Shown: positions 50,845 to 59,781 of the stretch, piece after piece
How the letters are laid out: each line of letters begins with the position of its first letter
Position numbering within the stretch: position 1 is the first letter of the stretch
DNA from: JAUCQB01 sp964586235
Lineage (GTDB): Bacteria > Planctomycetota > Phycisphaerae > UBA1845 > PWPN01
Assembly (NCBI GenBank): GCA_964586235.1
Contig: CAZPIO010000014.1
Span: 1 to 64,000 of the forward strand
Length of the DNA: 64,000 bases
Reading direction: 5' to 3'
Position numbers and translations under genes: made by a program
Notes under the pieces: model-generated
Told to the model about the DNA's origin: nothing
What the model saw: only the letters and a program-made list of their open reading frames with translations
Databases searched by the model: none

Positions 50845-52209
50845 TCATAGTACCCCTACGACGTCCTGGACGACCGCCAGCCCTTCGCGAAGCCCTGCCT
50901 CATCGATCACCAGCGGCGGATTGAGCTTGATCGCACAGCCACCCACGCCCACCGGTGCAAACAGCAGCAGGCCCTTCAGCACGCAGCGCCAGACGGCCTC
51001 CCACGCCCAGTCGGGCATCGGTTCGGTCGTGCCCGGCCGGGTAAACTGCAGCGCCCCGACGAGGCCCGTCGAATCGACGTGACCGATCTTGCCCCGCGAG
51101 GCCTCCTTGATCCGACGAACGCCCTCGGCCAGCACCGGGGCGAGCCGGGCCGCGTTTTCGATGAGCTTCTCGTGCCGGATGATCTTCAGGTTAGCCAGGG
51201 CTGCGGCCGCGCAGATCGGGTTGGCCGAATGCGTGCTGGTCATCTCGCCGGGGCCGTAGATGTCCATCAGCTCGTCGGTCCCCAGTACTGCGGCCAGCGG
51301 CATACCCCCGGCGATGCCCTTCCCGCAGGCCGCCAGGTCGGGCACTACACCCAGGTGCGAGAAGCCAAACGGTGCCCCCGTCCGGCCGAAACCGGCTTGC
51401 ACCTCGTCAAAGATCATCACCGCTTTGTACCGGTCGCACCATTTCCGAAGAGCCTGCGCGTAGTGCGGTGGCATAAGGGTGGCATTGCAGCCCTGGTACG
51501 TCTCGCTCATCACCCCGCACACTGTCTCCGGATCGACGCCCTTACCCTTGAGCGCCGCCTCGAACACCTCGAAACTCGTGTCCTTCTGCCGGAAACCGTC
51601 CGGGTACGGCGCCTGCACGAAACATGGATCATCGCCGCCGAGCCAGGCCTTCAGCGCCGGTGCCCCGCCCGCAAGCTGCGCTCCCATCGTCCGGCCGTGA
51701 AAACCGTAATCGAACGAGACGAAGACTCTCTTCCGTGGCCCGCCGACTTTGAGACCTCGTGTGCGAGCCAGCTTGATGCAGCACTCGCAGGCTTCCGACC
51801 CGGTCGTGAGCAGGAACACCCGTTTCAGCGGCGGCGGCAGCCAGCTCGACAGTTCCTCGACCAACTGGTGGCGAACCTCGGTTGCGAAACAGTACGCGTG
51901 GTAAAGCCCCTGCCCGGCCATGTCGGTGATCGCTTTGACAATATCGGGATGACCGTGCCCACAGGAGGTCACCAGCACGCCCGACGAGAAATCAAGCCAC
52001 CGGTTGCCGTACGGGTCAATAACCGTCGCGCCCTCGCCGCCCTGCCAGATGACCGGCGGCTGGCCGCCCATGCTCCGCGGCTCCATATCGCGAAGCTGCT
52101 TCAGAAACGGGACCGACTCCGGGACCGGGATCGACGTGCGAATCGTGCGATACTTGGTGCTGATCGGCTCAACCGGGTGAGGTTGCAACGGGAACTCTTT
52201 GGTCGCCAT
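50845..52209 (-). CDS. Class III aminotransferase (PLP)
   Basis: A 454-residue aminotransferase of the ornithine/4-aminobutyrate class. Family features are VIDPYGNRWLDFSSGVLV, LLTTGSEACECCIKLAR (PLP phosphate site), FDYGFHGRTMGAQ, FDEVQAGFGRTG (Asp that pairs with the PLP ring) and ACGKGIAGGMPLAAVLG with the Schiff-base lysine. The substrate cannot be named; glutamate semialdehyde-like, 4-aminobutyrate-like or amino-sugar substrates are possible. It begins nine bases after the Gfo/Idh oxidoreductase gene, so the two probably work in one pathway, for instance making or breaking an amino sugar. Confidence 0.9.
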   Translation of the reverse strand: MATKEFPLQPHPVEPISTKYRTIRTSIPVPESVPFLKQLRDMEPRSMGGQPPVIWQGGEGATVIDPYGNRWLDFSSGVLVTSCGHGHPDIVKAITDMAGQGLYHAYCFATEVRHQLVEELSSWLPPPLKRVFLLTTGSEACECCIKLARTRGLKVGGPRKRVFVSFDYGFHGRTMGAQLAGGAPALKAWLGGDDPCFVQAPYPDGFRQKDTSFEVFEAALKGKGVDPETVCGVMSETYQGCNATLMPPHYAQALRKWCDRYKAVMIFDEVQAGFGRTGAPFGFSHLGVVPDLAACGKGIAGGMPLAAVLGTDELMDIYGPGEMTSTHSANPICAAAALANLKIIRHEKLIENAARLAPVLAEGVRRIKEASRGKIGHVDSTGLVGALQFTRPGTTEPMPDWAWEAVWRCVLKGLLLFAPVGVGGCAIKLNPPLVIDEAGLREGLAVVQDVVGVL

Positions 52210-52218
52210 CTCGAACCA

Positions 52219-53493
52219 TTACTCCTTCGACGGAATCTCTTGCGGCGGATAATCGCGGAACGCCACGCCCGGCCGGTCGCCGTATCGGATAAGGACCTCC
52301 CGCCCGTCGGCGAGGATGCTCATGCGGGCCGCCTCGATCACTAACTCGTTGTAGCTGCTGTTGGCGGGCGTGGCCATGAGCCCTTCGCGGTCGAGTTGCT
52401 CAACGTATCTCCGCCGTTCCGCAATACTCGCCATCGAGCCTGCCCGACCGCACGCCTCGATGATATACTCGACGCTGCGGTGTCCATATCCGACCGGCGT
52501 CAGCCCCAGCCCGCCGCAGTCCAGCATCTGGAAATAGTCAGGATTGGGCTCGGCATACAACGTGTCACCGGGGTCGCTCCCGGCCTCGGTATAGTGACAG
52601 GCCACGCCGCGATACTGATCAGAGTGCTCGATGAGCGCTGCGTCGGTCTTGCCTTGGCACCACAGGGTCATTCCTTGCCCGTTGCCGCCGGCCGCACCGG
52701 CGGGGTAGCCGATCGCATTGGCCACGCTCAGGATCGCCCCGTTCTCCCACCGCACGCGACCGTCGGTCCAGAGGAATCCTTCCCGGCCGTTGGGGTAGCG
52801 GTCCCTGATTCCAGCCACACTGACCGACACAGGCTTCAAACCGGTGATGAACGCGACGAGATCAACGTAGTGGCAGCCGACGTACGTGAACATGTCGGTG
52901 TTCTCGCACGTACACCAGTTCTGGAAATTCGAGTCGCGGTAGTAATAGGGTTCGTGCAGATAAGCCTGCCCCAGCCTGAAATGGCCGAATCGCCCCGCTC
53001 GATAGGCCTGCCGGGCCATCAGGCTGCGGTGGTCGAACCGCTTGTGGTACTCGACTCCGACGACCAGACCGCGATCGTGCGATCGTCGGGCGATGTCGAC
53101 GGCGTGCTCGTGCCGCAAGACCAACGGCTTGACCGTGCAGACGTGCAGGTCATTGTCCAGCGCCTCGCAGATCATGCGGTGATGAAGGTGATCGGGCGTT
53201 GCGATGACCGCGATACTCGCCCTCGGAGCCGCCGCCAGAACCTGCCGGTAGAGATCCGGAGACGTCGGTTGACCCGCCGCCGCATCCGGCTCGGGATGAG
53301 CGACAAAGCTCTGCCCGGGGAACCCGCGTCTCAGCATCGGGGAGGATCGCAGCTCCGCAAGATGGAAGGGATCCTGGGAGCAAATGTGGATCTCGCCGAT
53401 CCGGCCGCTTCGCTGCATGTGGAACAGCGTCGGCAGGATCTGAACCCGGACGATCATCCCGCCGCCGATAACCGTGACCTGTGGTCCTGCCAT
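52219..53493 (-). CDS. Gfo/Idh/MocA-family NAD(P)-dependent oxidoreductase
   Basis: A 424-residue oxidoreductase. The N-terminal Rossmann fold opens QVTVIGGGMIVRVQILPTLF. The motif CTVKPLVLRHEHA contains the lysine of the usual EKP catalytic motif, here VKP, a small deviation. The C-terminal alpha/beta domain has GVEYHKRFDHRS and NTDMFTYVGCHYVDLVAFIT, with conserved His residues expected near the substrate. Sugar, inositol or uronate-type alcohols are typical substrates. It is transcribed away from the GH29-SSS genes and together with the class III aminotransferase. Confidence 0.88.
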   Translation of the reverse strand: MAGPQVTVIGGGMIVRVQILPTLFHMQRSGRIGEIHICSQDPFHLAELRSSPMLRRGFPGQSFVAHPEPDAAAGQPTSPDLYRQVLAAAPRASIAVIATPDHLHHRMICEALDNDLHVCTVKPLVLRHEHAVDIARRSHDRGLVVGVEYHKRFDHRSLMARQAYRAGRFGHFRLGQAYLHEPYYYRDSNFQNWCTCENTDMFTYVGCHYVDLVAFITGLKPVSVSVAGIRDRYPNGREGFLWTDGRVRWENGAILSVANAIGYPAGAAGGNGQGMTLWCQGKTDAALIEHSDQYRGVACHYTEAGSDPGDTLYAEPNPDYFQMLDCGGLGLTPVGYGHRSVEYIIEACGRAGSMASIAERRRYVEQLDREGLMATPANSSYNELVIEAARMSILADGREVLIRYGDRPGVAFRDYPPQEIPSKE

Positions 53494-53548
53494 TCGCGTC
53501 TACCGCCTCGCTCCGCCGCAAGCAGCTTGCCCCGTGTTCTGCTGTCCG

Positions 53549-53574
53549 TGTGCCACTGCTCTGTGAGCAGTGCC
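53549..53574. repeat. Interspersed palindrome GTGCCACTGCTC-TGT-GAGCAGTGCC
   Basis: A perfect 8-bp stem, CACTGCTC / GAGCAGTG, with a 3-base loop, inside the 498-bp gap between Gfo/Idh and the GH29 gene. Related palindromes occur at 56921-56980. Apart from this I see nothing gene-like in 53494-53991. Confidence 0.65.
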
Positions 53575-53991
53575 CCCGTCATCGGCTTGCGGGTTTCGTC
53601 ACCTTGCCATCCTTTCGATGACTGAACCTGACGGGGGCCGGAAACCCAGTGGGTCAGATCAGATTCGCGGCAGGCTGTCATCGCCCGCGCGTCACCATCG
53701 CCGAACCGCGGGAAAGCTCGTCGACAGCGGCAAATCCAGAGCGGATGATAGGATTGCCCCGCGGCTCTTGTCAACCGCCCATGGCTTTAATTTGCGGCCG
53801 GCCCCCCGCTCGATTATCGTTCTCGCCAAAAGGTGTGACGCGCAGCGACCGCGGATCCGAGCGAAACCGTCTCAGACCCTGACCGGCTGGATGTGGAGAC
53901 GCGTAGGAGCGGCTTGCAGCCGCGATCTATCGTCGGAGCGGTCTCTGACCGCGATCACACTGCTGATCAGCCAGATGCGGAGACGCGTGCA

Positions 53992-55086
53992 ATGGCAGCG
54001 GACGAAAGCCGCCGACAGAGTGCGACCACGGATGACAACAGCGGGCAAGGCCATCAGCGACTGAGCATCGAGCGGCTCAGAGAATGGGAAAACCTGCGCT
54101 ACGGGATGTTCATCCACTTCGGCATGAGCACCTTCGTCAACCTGACCGGCAAGGTGTATCACAAACCCACCGGCGAGGATCCGCCGGCCGTGTACGCCCC
54201 TGACCGCCTCGACGTGGAGCAATGGGTCAGCGTCGCCCGCGATGCAGGGATGAAATATGCCGTCCTGACCGCCAAGCACATCGCCGGCTTCTGCCTCTGG
54301 CCAAGCGCTCATACCGATTATTCCGTAGCCAACGGCGGCAACAAGACCGACGTCGTGGAAGCCTTCGTCAGGGCCTGCGAGCGCAAGGGTGTGCTGCCGG
54401 GGCTCTACTACAGCTCCTACGACAACCACCACCGCTGGGGCAGCCGCACGCGAAGCGACTTCGCCACCAGACAGGCCTACGAACGGCTCTTCGCCGTTCG
54501 TCCCAGATTCGGCGGCGCAAGCTGCGCCCGCGAAGATGACGATCAGCGCATGCCCTACACCACGTCGCACTACCAGGCCTTCCAGACGGCCCAGGTCACC
54601 GAGTTGCTCACCCGTTACGGCCGGATCATGGAACTGTGGATCGACCACCCGGAAGTGATGGGCCGCGGATACCGCACGTTCTTCTACCAGCACGCGACTT
54701 CGCTGCAGCCCGACATGGTCATCATGATGAACAACGGCCTGCCCGACAGCACCGAGTACGACGTGGACTACGCCTGGCCGGCCGACCTCATGGCCATGGA
54801 AGGTGGAGCCCCGCCGCCGGACGGCTACCGGAAATGGCGTTGCATCGAGAGGAAGATGTATTACCTGCCCGGAGAAGTCTGCGATTCAATCGCCCCCATA
54901 CGGCAGGACTGGTTCTGGCTCGAGGGCGATCAGCCTCGACCGCAGGAGGACCTGCTGAAGCAGTTCCGCGCTTGCCTCGACGGTGGAGCAAACTACCTGC
55001 TCAACGTCCCCCCCGACCGCCACGGCCGCATACCCGGCAATTTCGTCGATACCCTGGCCCGGATTCGAGGGCACATGAACATGTAG
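53992..55086 (+). CDS. Alpha-L-fucosidase family GH29 protein
   Basis: A 364-residue GH29-like glycosidase. After a hydrophilic N-terminus it shows EWENLRYGMFIHFGMSTF, the family opening, then AGMKYAVLTAKHIAGFCLWPS and GLYYSSYDNHH. ELWIDHP carries Asp218, the expected nucleophile. The C-terminus has GANYLLNVPPDRHGRIP, also typical. No signal peptide is seen, so it acts in the cytoplasm, probably on short fucosylated sugars imported by the next gene's symporter, which starts 15 bases later. GGAGA lies about ten bases before the ATG at 53992. The length is slightly short for GH29, which often has an extra C-terminal domain. Confidence 0.85.
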   Translation: MAADESRRQSATTDDNSGQGHQRLSIERLREWENLRYGMFIHFGMSTFVNLTGKVYHKPTGEDPPAVYAPDRLDVEQWVSVARDAGMKYAVLTAKHIAGFCLWPSAHTDYSVANGGNKTDVVEAFVRACERKGVLPGLYYSSYDNHHRWGSRTRSDFATRQAYERLFAVRPRFGGASCAREDDDQRMPYTTSHYQAFQTAQVTELLTRYGRIMELWIDHPEVMGRGYRTFFYQHATSLQPDMVIMMNNGLPDSTEYDVDYAWPADLMAMEGGAPPPDGYRKWRCIERKMYYLPGEVCDSIAPIRQDWFWLEGDQPRPQEDLLKQFRACLDGGANYLLNVPPDRHGRIPGNFVDTLARIRGHMNM

Positions 55087-55101
55087 ACAGGGAGTAAGCG
55101 G

Positions 55102-56868
55102 GTGTTCGGCTTCAACATCATCGACGTCGCCGTCATCACGGTGTACTTGATCGGCATCACGCTCCTGGGCGTCCGCATGGGCCGATCCGTGCGTGACTCC
55201 CAGGACTTTTTTGTCGGCGGGCGGCGGTTCGGTAAGCTCCTGGCCATATTCAGCGTCTTCGGCTCGGGCACGCATTCCGACCAGGCGGTCAGCGTCGTCT
55301 CGAAAACATACCAGGTCGGCGTCTCCGGCATCTGGTACCAGTGGCTCTACCTGTTCACAACCCCGTTCAACTGGTGGATCGCGCCCATCCTCCGCCGCTG
55401 CAGGGCGATCACCACCGCCGATTTCTTCGAGGCCCGCTATCACCAGAGCGTTTCGCTGCTCTATATCCCGTTCGGCTTCGCGAACATGATGGTCAGCATC
55501 GGCCTGCTGCTCAAAGGGGCCGGGGCCGTCATCGGCGCCAGTGCCGGCGGCCAGGTCAGCGAAGGCTGGGCCATCGCCGCCATGACCGTCATGTTCGTCA
55601 TCTACAACGTCGTCGGGGGACTGGCCGCCGCGATCGTCACCGACTTCGTCCAGGGCCTGCTGACCATCTTCTTCTCGTTCATCCTGCTGCCATTCGCCCT
55701 GTACAAGCTCGGTGGGTTCGCCGGCCTGCATTCCGGCGTGGCCGACGCCGTTCAATTGACCCAGGAGGCTCAGCCGGGTCAACCGTTTCCGAGCGTAGAG
55801 GATTTGTGGAGTCTGGCAACCACTTCATCAACGGGTGAGATCGGGTGGTTCTATGTGATCATGCTCGCGGTCAACGGCCTGATCGGCATTGTCGCCCAGC
55901 CGCATACGATGCCGATCTCCGGCGCGGTCAAGAGCGAGCGTGAGGCCCAGATCGGCAGCGTGTACGGAATGATCATGAAGCGGATCTGCACCATCGCCTG
56001 GACGCTGCTCGGGATGTGCGCCATCGCCCTCTACCCCGCCGTGACCAACAAGGCGGATATGGACCTGATGTTCGGGCGCCTGGCCCACGACCTGTTGCCG
56101 CAGGTGGCTCCGGGCATGATCGGGCTGTTCATCGCCTCGCTGCTGGCCTCGATCATGGCCGCTTGCGGTGCCTTTATGCTGACCTGTTCGGCCCTGTTCA
56201 CCCACCAGGTCTATCGCCCGCTGATCGCCCCGGGTGCAAGCCAGCGGCATTACGTCAACGTCGGCCGAATCGCGGCTGCGCTGACTGTGGCCGGAGGCAT
56301 TCTCATCGCCTGGAGACTGCCCGATGTTGTCCGCGGCGTTGAGCTCTTCTGGATGGTCTCAGCCCTGATGGCCATCCCATTCTGGACCGGCCTCTTCTGG
56401 CGCCGAGCCACCACCCCGGCCGCCTGGGCCGCGACGCTGGTCTCGTTTGCGGTGTTTTACGTGACCGATCAGGAGTGGTTCGCTCGCTGGGCCCAGGGCC
56501 ACGCGAGTTTCCTTCTCTTCCAGCCGACTGCCGCGAAGATCTACCTGCCCTGGCAGATGCTGCTCTACCTGTCGGCTGGCGCGATCACCATGATCGCAGT
56601 CAGCCTCTTAACCACCCCGCCCCCCCGCGAGCGACTCGATTTGTTCTACGCCACACTCCGCACGCCCATCCAGCCGGGTGAACGCGTCCAGGAATCCCTC
56701 CGTCTGCCGCCCGGCGTGCAGCCCGCCCCGCAGCACAAGTTAATCAATCATCCCGACTGGGAAATCCAGGTCCCCACGCGACGGGGCATCCTCGGCTTCC
56801 TGCTCGCCTGGCTCATGGTCCTCGCTCTGATTGCCATCATGTGGCTGCTGGTCCGGATCGGGGCCTGA
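55102..56868 (+). CDS. Sodium:solute symporter (SSS family)
   Basis: A 588-residue SSS transporter with about 13 membrane segments. It begins with GTG; GGGAG lies about seven bases upstream. Typical parts are VAVITVYLIGITLLGVRMGR, SQDFFVGGRRFGKLLAIFSV (the conserved loop after helix 1), ITTADFFEARYHQSVSLLYI and IYNVVGGLAAAIVTDFVQG. Close relatives carry sugars, polyols or nucleosides with Na+. The preceding GH29 gene, 15 bases away, suggests fucose or a fucosylated glycan fragment as the solute (inference). Confidence 0.9.
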   Translation: MFGFNIIDVAVITVYLIGITLLGVRMGRSVRDSQDFFVGGRRFGKLLAIFSVFGSGTHSDQAVSVVSKTYQVGVSGIWYQWLYLFTTPFNWWIAPILRRCRAITTADFFEARYHQSVSLLYIPFGFANMMVSIGLLLKGAGAVIGASAGGQVSEGWAIAAMTVMFVIYNVVGGLAAAIVTDFVQGLLTIFFSFILLPFALYKLGGFAGLHSGVADAVQLTQEAQPGQPFPSVEDLWSLATTSSTGEIGWFYVIMLAVNGLIGIVAQPHTMPISGAVKSEREAQIGSVYGMIMKRICTIAWTLLGMCAIALYPAVTNKADMDLMFGRLAHDLLPQVAPGMIGLFIASLLASIMAACGAFMLTCSALFTHQVYRPLIAPGASQRHYVNVGRIAAALTVAGGILIAWRLPDVVRGVELFWMVSALMAIPFWTGLFWRRATTPAAWAATLVSFAVFYVTDQEWFARWAQGHASFLLFQPTAAKIYLPWQMLLYLSAGAITMIAVSLLTTPPPRERLDLFYATLRTPIQPGERVQESLRLPPGVQPAPQHKLINHPDWEIQVPTRRGILGFLLAWLMVLALIAIMWLLVRIGA

Positions 56869-56920
56869 TCACCGACGACTGCGACTCGGGTGCGTCTCTT
56901 CTTCAGTGACAGCCGGATCC

Positions 56921-56980
56921 GTGTGCCACTGCTCTGCAAGCAATGCTCCATGTGCCACTGGCTGCTCGTCAGCCAGTGTG
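56921..56980. repeat. Two adjacent interspersed palindromes of the TGTGCCACTG type
   Basis: GTGTGCCACTGCTCTGCAAGC (56921-56941) repeats the start of the element at 53549. TGTGCCACTGGCTG-CTCGT-CAGCCAGTG (to 56978) has a perfect 9-bp stem. They lie between two convergent genes, where they may act as terminators. Confidence 0.65.
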
Positions 56981-57019
56981 TTCTGCCGCGATGAGCCCTC
57001 ACGTCCTCCACGCCGATTC

Positions 57020-58390
57020 TCACGGCCGGCGTTGTCGCCCTGTCTGCGGGTTTTCCCACAGCGGCTCGATATTGTCGCGATTCCATTCCTCGTAGGCTCT
57101 GGTCAGCGAAGCCACAACGTCCTGCTGCTGGGCAGCCAGGTTTGTCTGTTCTGAGATATCCTGACTCAGATCGAAAAGCTGATCGCTTTGCCCGCCATGC
57201 ACGAGCTTCCAGTTCCCCTCGCGCACCGCCCACGACGCCCCGCCTGATACGCGCCAGAAGAGCCGCTCGTGCGGCGGGGTCTTCGTCCGTCCCGACAGAT
57301 GAGGCATGAAGTCCACGCCGTCGAGCCTGGCGGAAGCGGGCACTCTGGCACCACAAACGGCCGCAATGGTCGGCAGGAAGTCGATCGTCGAAACCGGCTC
57401 ATCACAGACGCCTGGTTTCAGCACGCCTTTCCACTGAACCAGGAAGGGTACGCGGATACCGCCCTCGAAAAGCTGCCCCTTGGCCCCACGTAATGGGGTG
57501 TTGGTCGAAGAATTCGGGGCGATGGGGCCGCCGTTGTCACTGAGGAAGAAGACCAGCGTATTACCCTCCAGCCTCAGCTCACCAAGCGTGGCCAGCACCT
57601 GGCCCACACCGTCATCCATCGCGCTGAGCATCGCCGCGTAGGTCCGCCGGTTCTGGTCGCCGATCTCCTTGAACCGGTCGAGATACTTGGGCGGCGCCTG
57701 CAGCGGCCCGTGAACCGCGTTGTAGGCCAGATAGAGGAAGAACGGCCTATCCTTGTTCCGCTCGATGAACCCGATCGCCTCGCGGCTGAACGCATCAGTC
57801 AGGTACTCTCTCTCGTCGACGCTCTCCTGATTGCGCATCAGCGGAACCAGGTATTCGGCGGCCCCCTTGCGGTCGGGCAGATACATGTGCCCCCCGCCGA
57901 TGAAGCCGAAATACTCGGCGAAGCCCCGCCTGTTGGGATGGAAGCGCGGGGCGGCCCCGAGGTGCCACTTCCCGACCGCGCCGGTCACATAGCCGGCCTC
58001 TTTCATCACATCGGCGATCGTGATCTGGCTGAGCGGCAGCCCGAGCTTGTCGTCGGCGGGATCCCATTTCGGGTTATTCTCGTGCCCGAACCGGTGCTGG
58101 TACCGCCCGGTCATCAGCGAGGCCCGCGTGGGGCTGCAGAATGAATGCGCCGCGTAACCGCTGGTGCATCGAATGCCGCTGGCGGCCAGCGAGTCGATGT
58201 GCGGCGTCCGGATGTCCTTGCAGCCGTGGCAACCCAGATCGCCGTATCCCAGGTCGTCCGCCAGGATCACGATGACGTTCGGCCTTGTCCGCGATCCATC
58301 GGCCGCGCCCACCGCCGTCGCCCCGGCCACAATCGCGCAGGAAAAAGCCACGAGGAGAACCAAGCTTCTGCACATCTGATTCCCTTTCAT
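57020..58390 (-). CDS. Secreted sulfatase (Cys-type, formylglycine-dependent)
   Basis: A 456-residue sulfatase with a signal peptide (about 1-30). PNVIVILADDLGYGDLGCHG supplies the metal-binding Asp pair. SFCSPTRASLMTGR carries the CxPxR motif (Cys85), which a formylglycine-generating enzyme must activate. Others are GAVGKWHLG, FFLYLAYNAVHGPLQAP and FFLSDNGGPI (metal ligands). It removes sulfate esters from glycans outside the cytoplasm. It faces the GH29-SSS genes, consistent with use of sulfated fucose-containing polysaccharides. No sulfatase-modifying enzyme is encoded in the window. Confidence 0.93.
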   Translation of the reverse strand: MKGNQMCRSLVLLVAFSCAIVAGATAVGAADGSRTRPNVIVILADDLGYGDLGCHGCKDIRTPHIDSLAASGIRCTSGYAAHSFCSPTRASLMTGRYQHRFGHENNPKWDPADDKLGLPLSQITIADVMKEAGYVTGAVGKWHLGAAPRFHPNRRGFAEYFGFIGGGHMYLPDRKGAAEYLVPLMRNQESVDEREYLTDAFSREAIGFIERNKDRPFFLYLAYNAVHGPLQAPPKYLDRFKEIGDQNRRTYAAMLSAMDDGVGQVLATLGELRLEGNTLVFFLSDNGGPIAPNSSTNTPLRGAKGQLFEGGIRVPFLVQWKGVLKPGVCDEPVSTIDFLPTIAAVCGARVPASARLDGVDFMPHLSGRTKTPPHERLFWRVSGGASWAVREGNWKLVHGGQSDQLFDLSQDISEQTNLAAQQQDVVASLTRAYEEWNRDNIEPLWENPQTGRQRRP

Positions 58391-58568
58391 CCGCGCGCGT
58401 GGAGTCTGCTTGCGGCCTCAATGCGCCTGTATATGTTGCCCCTTGGGGCCAGCTAATTCAAGTACACGTTCGGAGTGGACCCTCTTTCGCCCCCGCCGAT
58501 CGTGATGACCCAGGCGAGGCCGCGAGGGCCGCCGCGTCCCACGAGATCGCGAGAGCCCCTCAACCGCA

Positions 58569-58599
58569 TGGACACAATGAGCGGCACTCGCTATATAAT
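58569..58599 (+). promoter_or_regulatory. Candidate promoter of the lipid-anchored HAD gene
   Basis: TGGACA (58569-58574), a 19-base spacer and a perfect TATAAT (58594-58599), about 140 bases before the ATG at 58741. The rest of 58391-58740 shows no gene. Confidence 0.35.
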
Positions 58600-58740
58600 G
58601 CCGGAACACACCCCGGGGCGTAGCCGGGCAAGGCTTAGATGGGAGGTGCCGGTCATTTCGTGTCTTGGGTGCAGGCCGTTGCGTTATTTCACTCAAGTCG
58701 ACCACCGCAATTCGCCTTACGACGCTCGGAGATACGGGTC

Positions 58741-59694
58741 ATGCAACACCACTCTCGTAAATTGAAACGGTCGATGTTCTTTTGCGGGATTTCGATGGGT
58801 TGTCTCTGCTTGGGCGGCGGCTGCGGCCGGATCCTGCTGACCGCCGACGATGCCGTGATGCGGCCGGACGGCAAGGTCCGCCTGAGGGCCTACCTCGAGC
58901 GAAAGACAAGCAAGTTCTCGCGAGACAGTATCGAGAGCCACGCGGTCCGGTTCATGGTCAACGGGCGGCTGGTCGGCCAAGGCAGGACCGACGACGACGG
59001 GCTGGCCACATTTCTGTACGCCATCGGGGACCAGTCGGCCGGCTCTTTCACCGCCGAGACCGAAATCGATGGGCAGACGCTCCGCGACCAACGCCCTATC
59101 TTCCGACTCAAGCCCGACCGGATCGGCATCATCGTGGACATCGATGGCACCGTGTCCAGAACGGACTCATTCGACGTGGTGGCGAGCAAGCAAGGCAGGA
59201 AATCCCGGCCGATCGATCAGTCCCCTCGTGTCGTCCGGAAGCTGGCCGCCACGTACAACATCGCGTTCCTGACGGCCCGTCCACGGTTCCTGCTGGCCAA
59301 GACGCGGCGGTGGATCAACGAGCACGGCTATCCTGATGTGCCACTCTACATTGCTCCCGGACTGCGCAAGGCAATGGACCCGGAACAGTTCAAGCGAGAC
59401 ACGCTGGCCATGGCCCAACAGGGTTTTCCCAATCTGCTCATCGGGATCGGTGACAAGAAGAGCGACTCACACGCCTACGGAGCCAACGGCATGCTGACCC
59501 TGATCGTGGGCCAGGAGCCAGACGAGGATTTCGGCAACCACGCGCTGCTGCTGCAGAACTGGGAGATGCTCGACCGGTTCTTCGACGCCAATTCCGAGTT
59601 GTTGCACGATCCTGACCGCCTGCGCCGGACCATCAAGGAGGGGGGCATCGTTGGGGTCCCATTGTCGCCGTGGCGGGGTGAGCCGGCCAACTGA
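58741..59694 (+). CDS. Lipoprotein with Ig-like domain and LNS2-like HAD phosphatase domain
   Basis: A 317-residue protein. A signal peptide ends in the lipobox LGGGC (Cys28), so the protein is probably lipid-anchored. Residues about 40-120 look like a short beta-sandwich (VRFMVNGRLVGQGRTDDDGL, a bacterial Ig-like pattern). From about 130 a HAD phosphatase follows: IIVDIDGTVSRTD (Asp133, Asp135), IAFLTARPRFLLAKT and IGIGDKKSDSHAYGANG, a layout like LNS2/lipin or App1-type phosphatidate phosphatases. An extracytoplasmic lipid phosphatase is possible (inference). GGAGA nine bases before the ATG supports the start. Confidence 0.78.
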   Translation: MQHHSRKLKRSMFFCGISMGCLCLGGGCGRILLTADDAVMRPDGKVRLRAYLERKTSKFSRDSIESHAVRFMVNGRLVGQGRTDDDGLATFLYAIGDQSAGSFTAETEIDGQTLRDQRPIFRLKPDRIGIIVDIDGTVSRTDSFDVVASKQGRKSRPIDQSPRVVRKLAATYNIAFLTARPRFLLAKTRRWINEHGYPDVPLYIAPGLRKAMDPEQFKRDTLAMAQQGFPNLLIGIGDKKSDSHAYGANGMLTLIVGQEPDEDFGNHALLLQNWEMLDRFFDANSELLHDPDRLRRTIKEGGIVGVPLSPWRGEPAN

Positions 59695-59781
59695 TAGCAT
59701 GTCTCGACTCAACAGACGCTGACCCTACCGGTTTCCGCGGCCATATGATACGATGATCGCGGTCCACTGGAGGCATATCGC

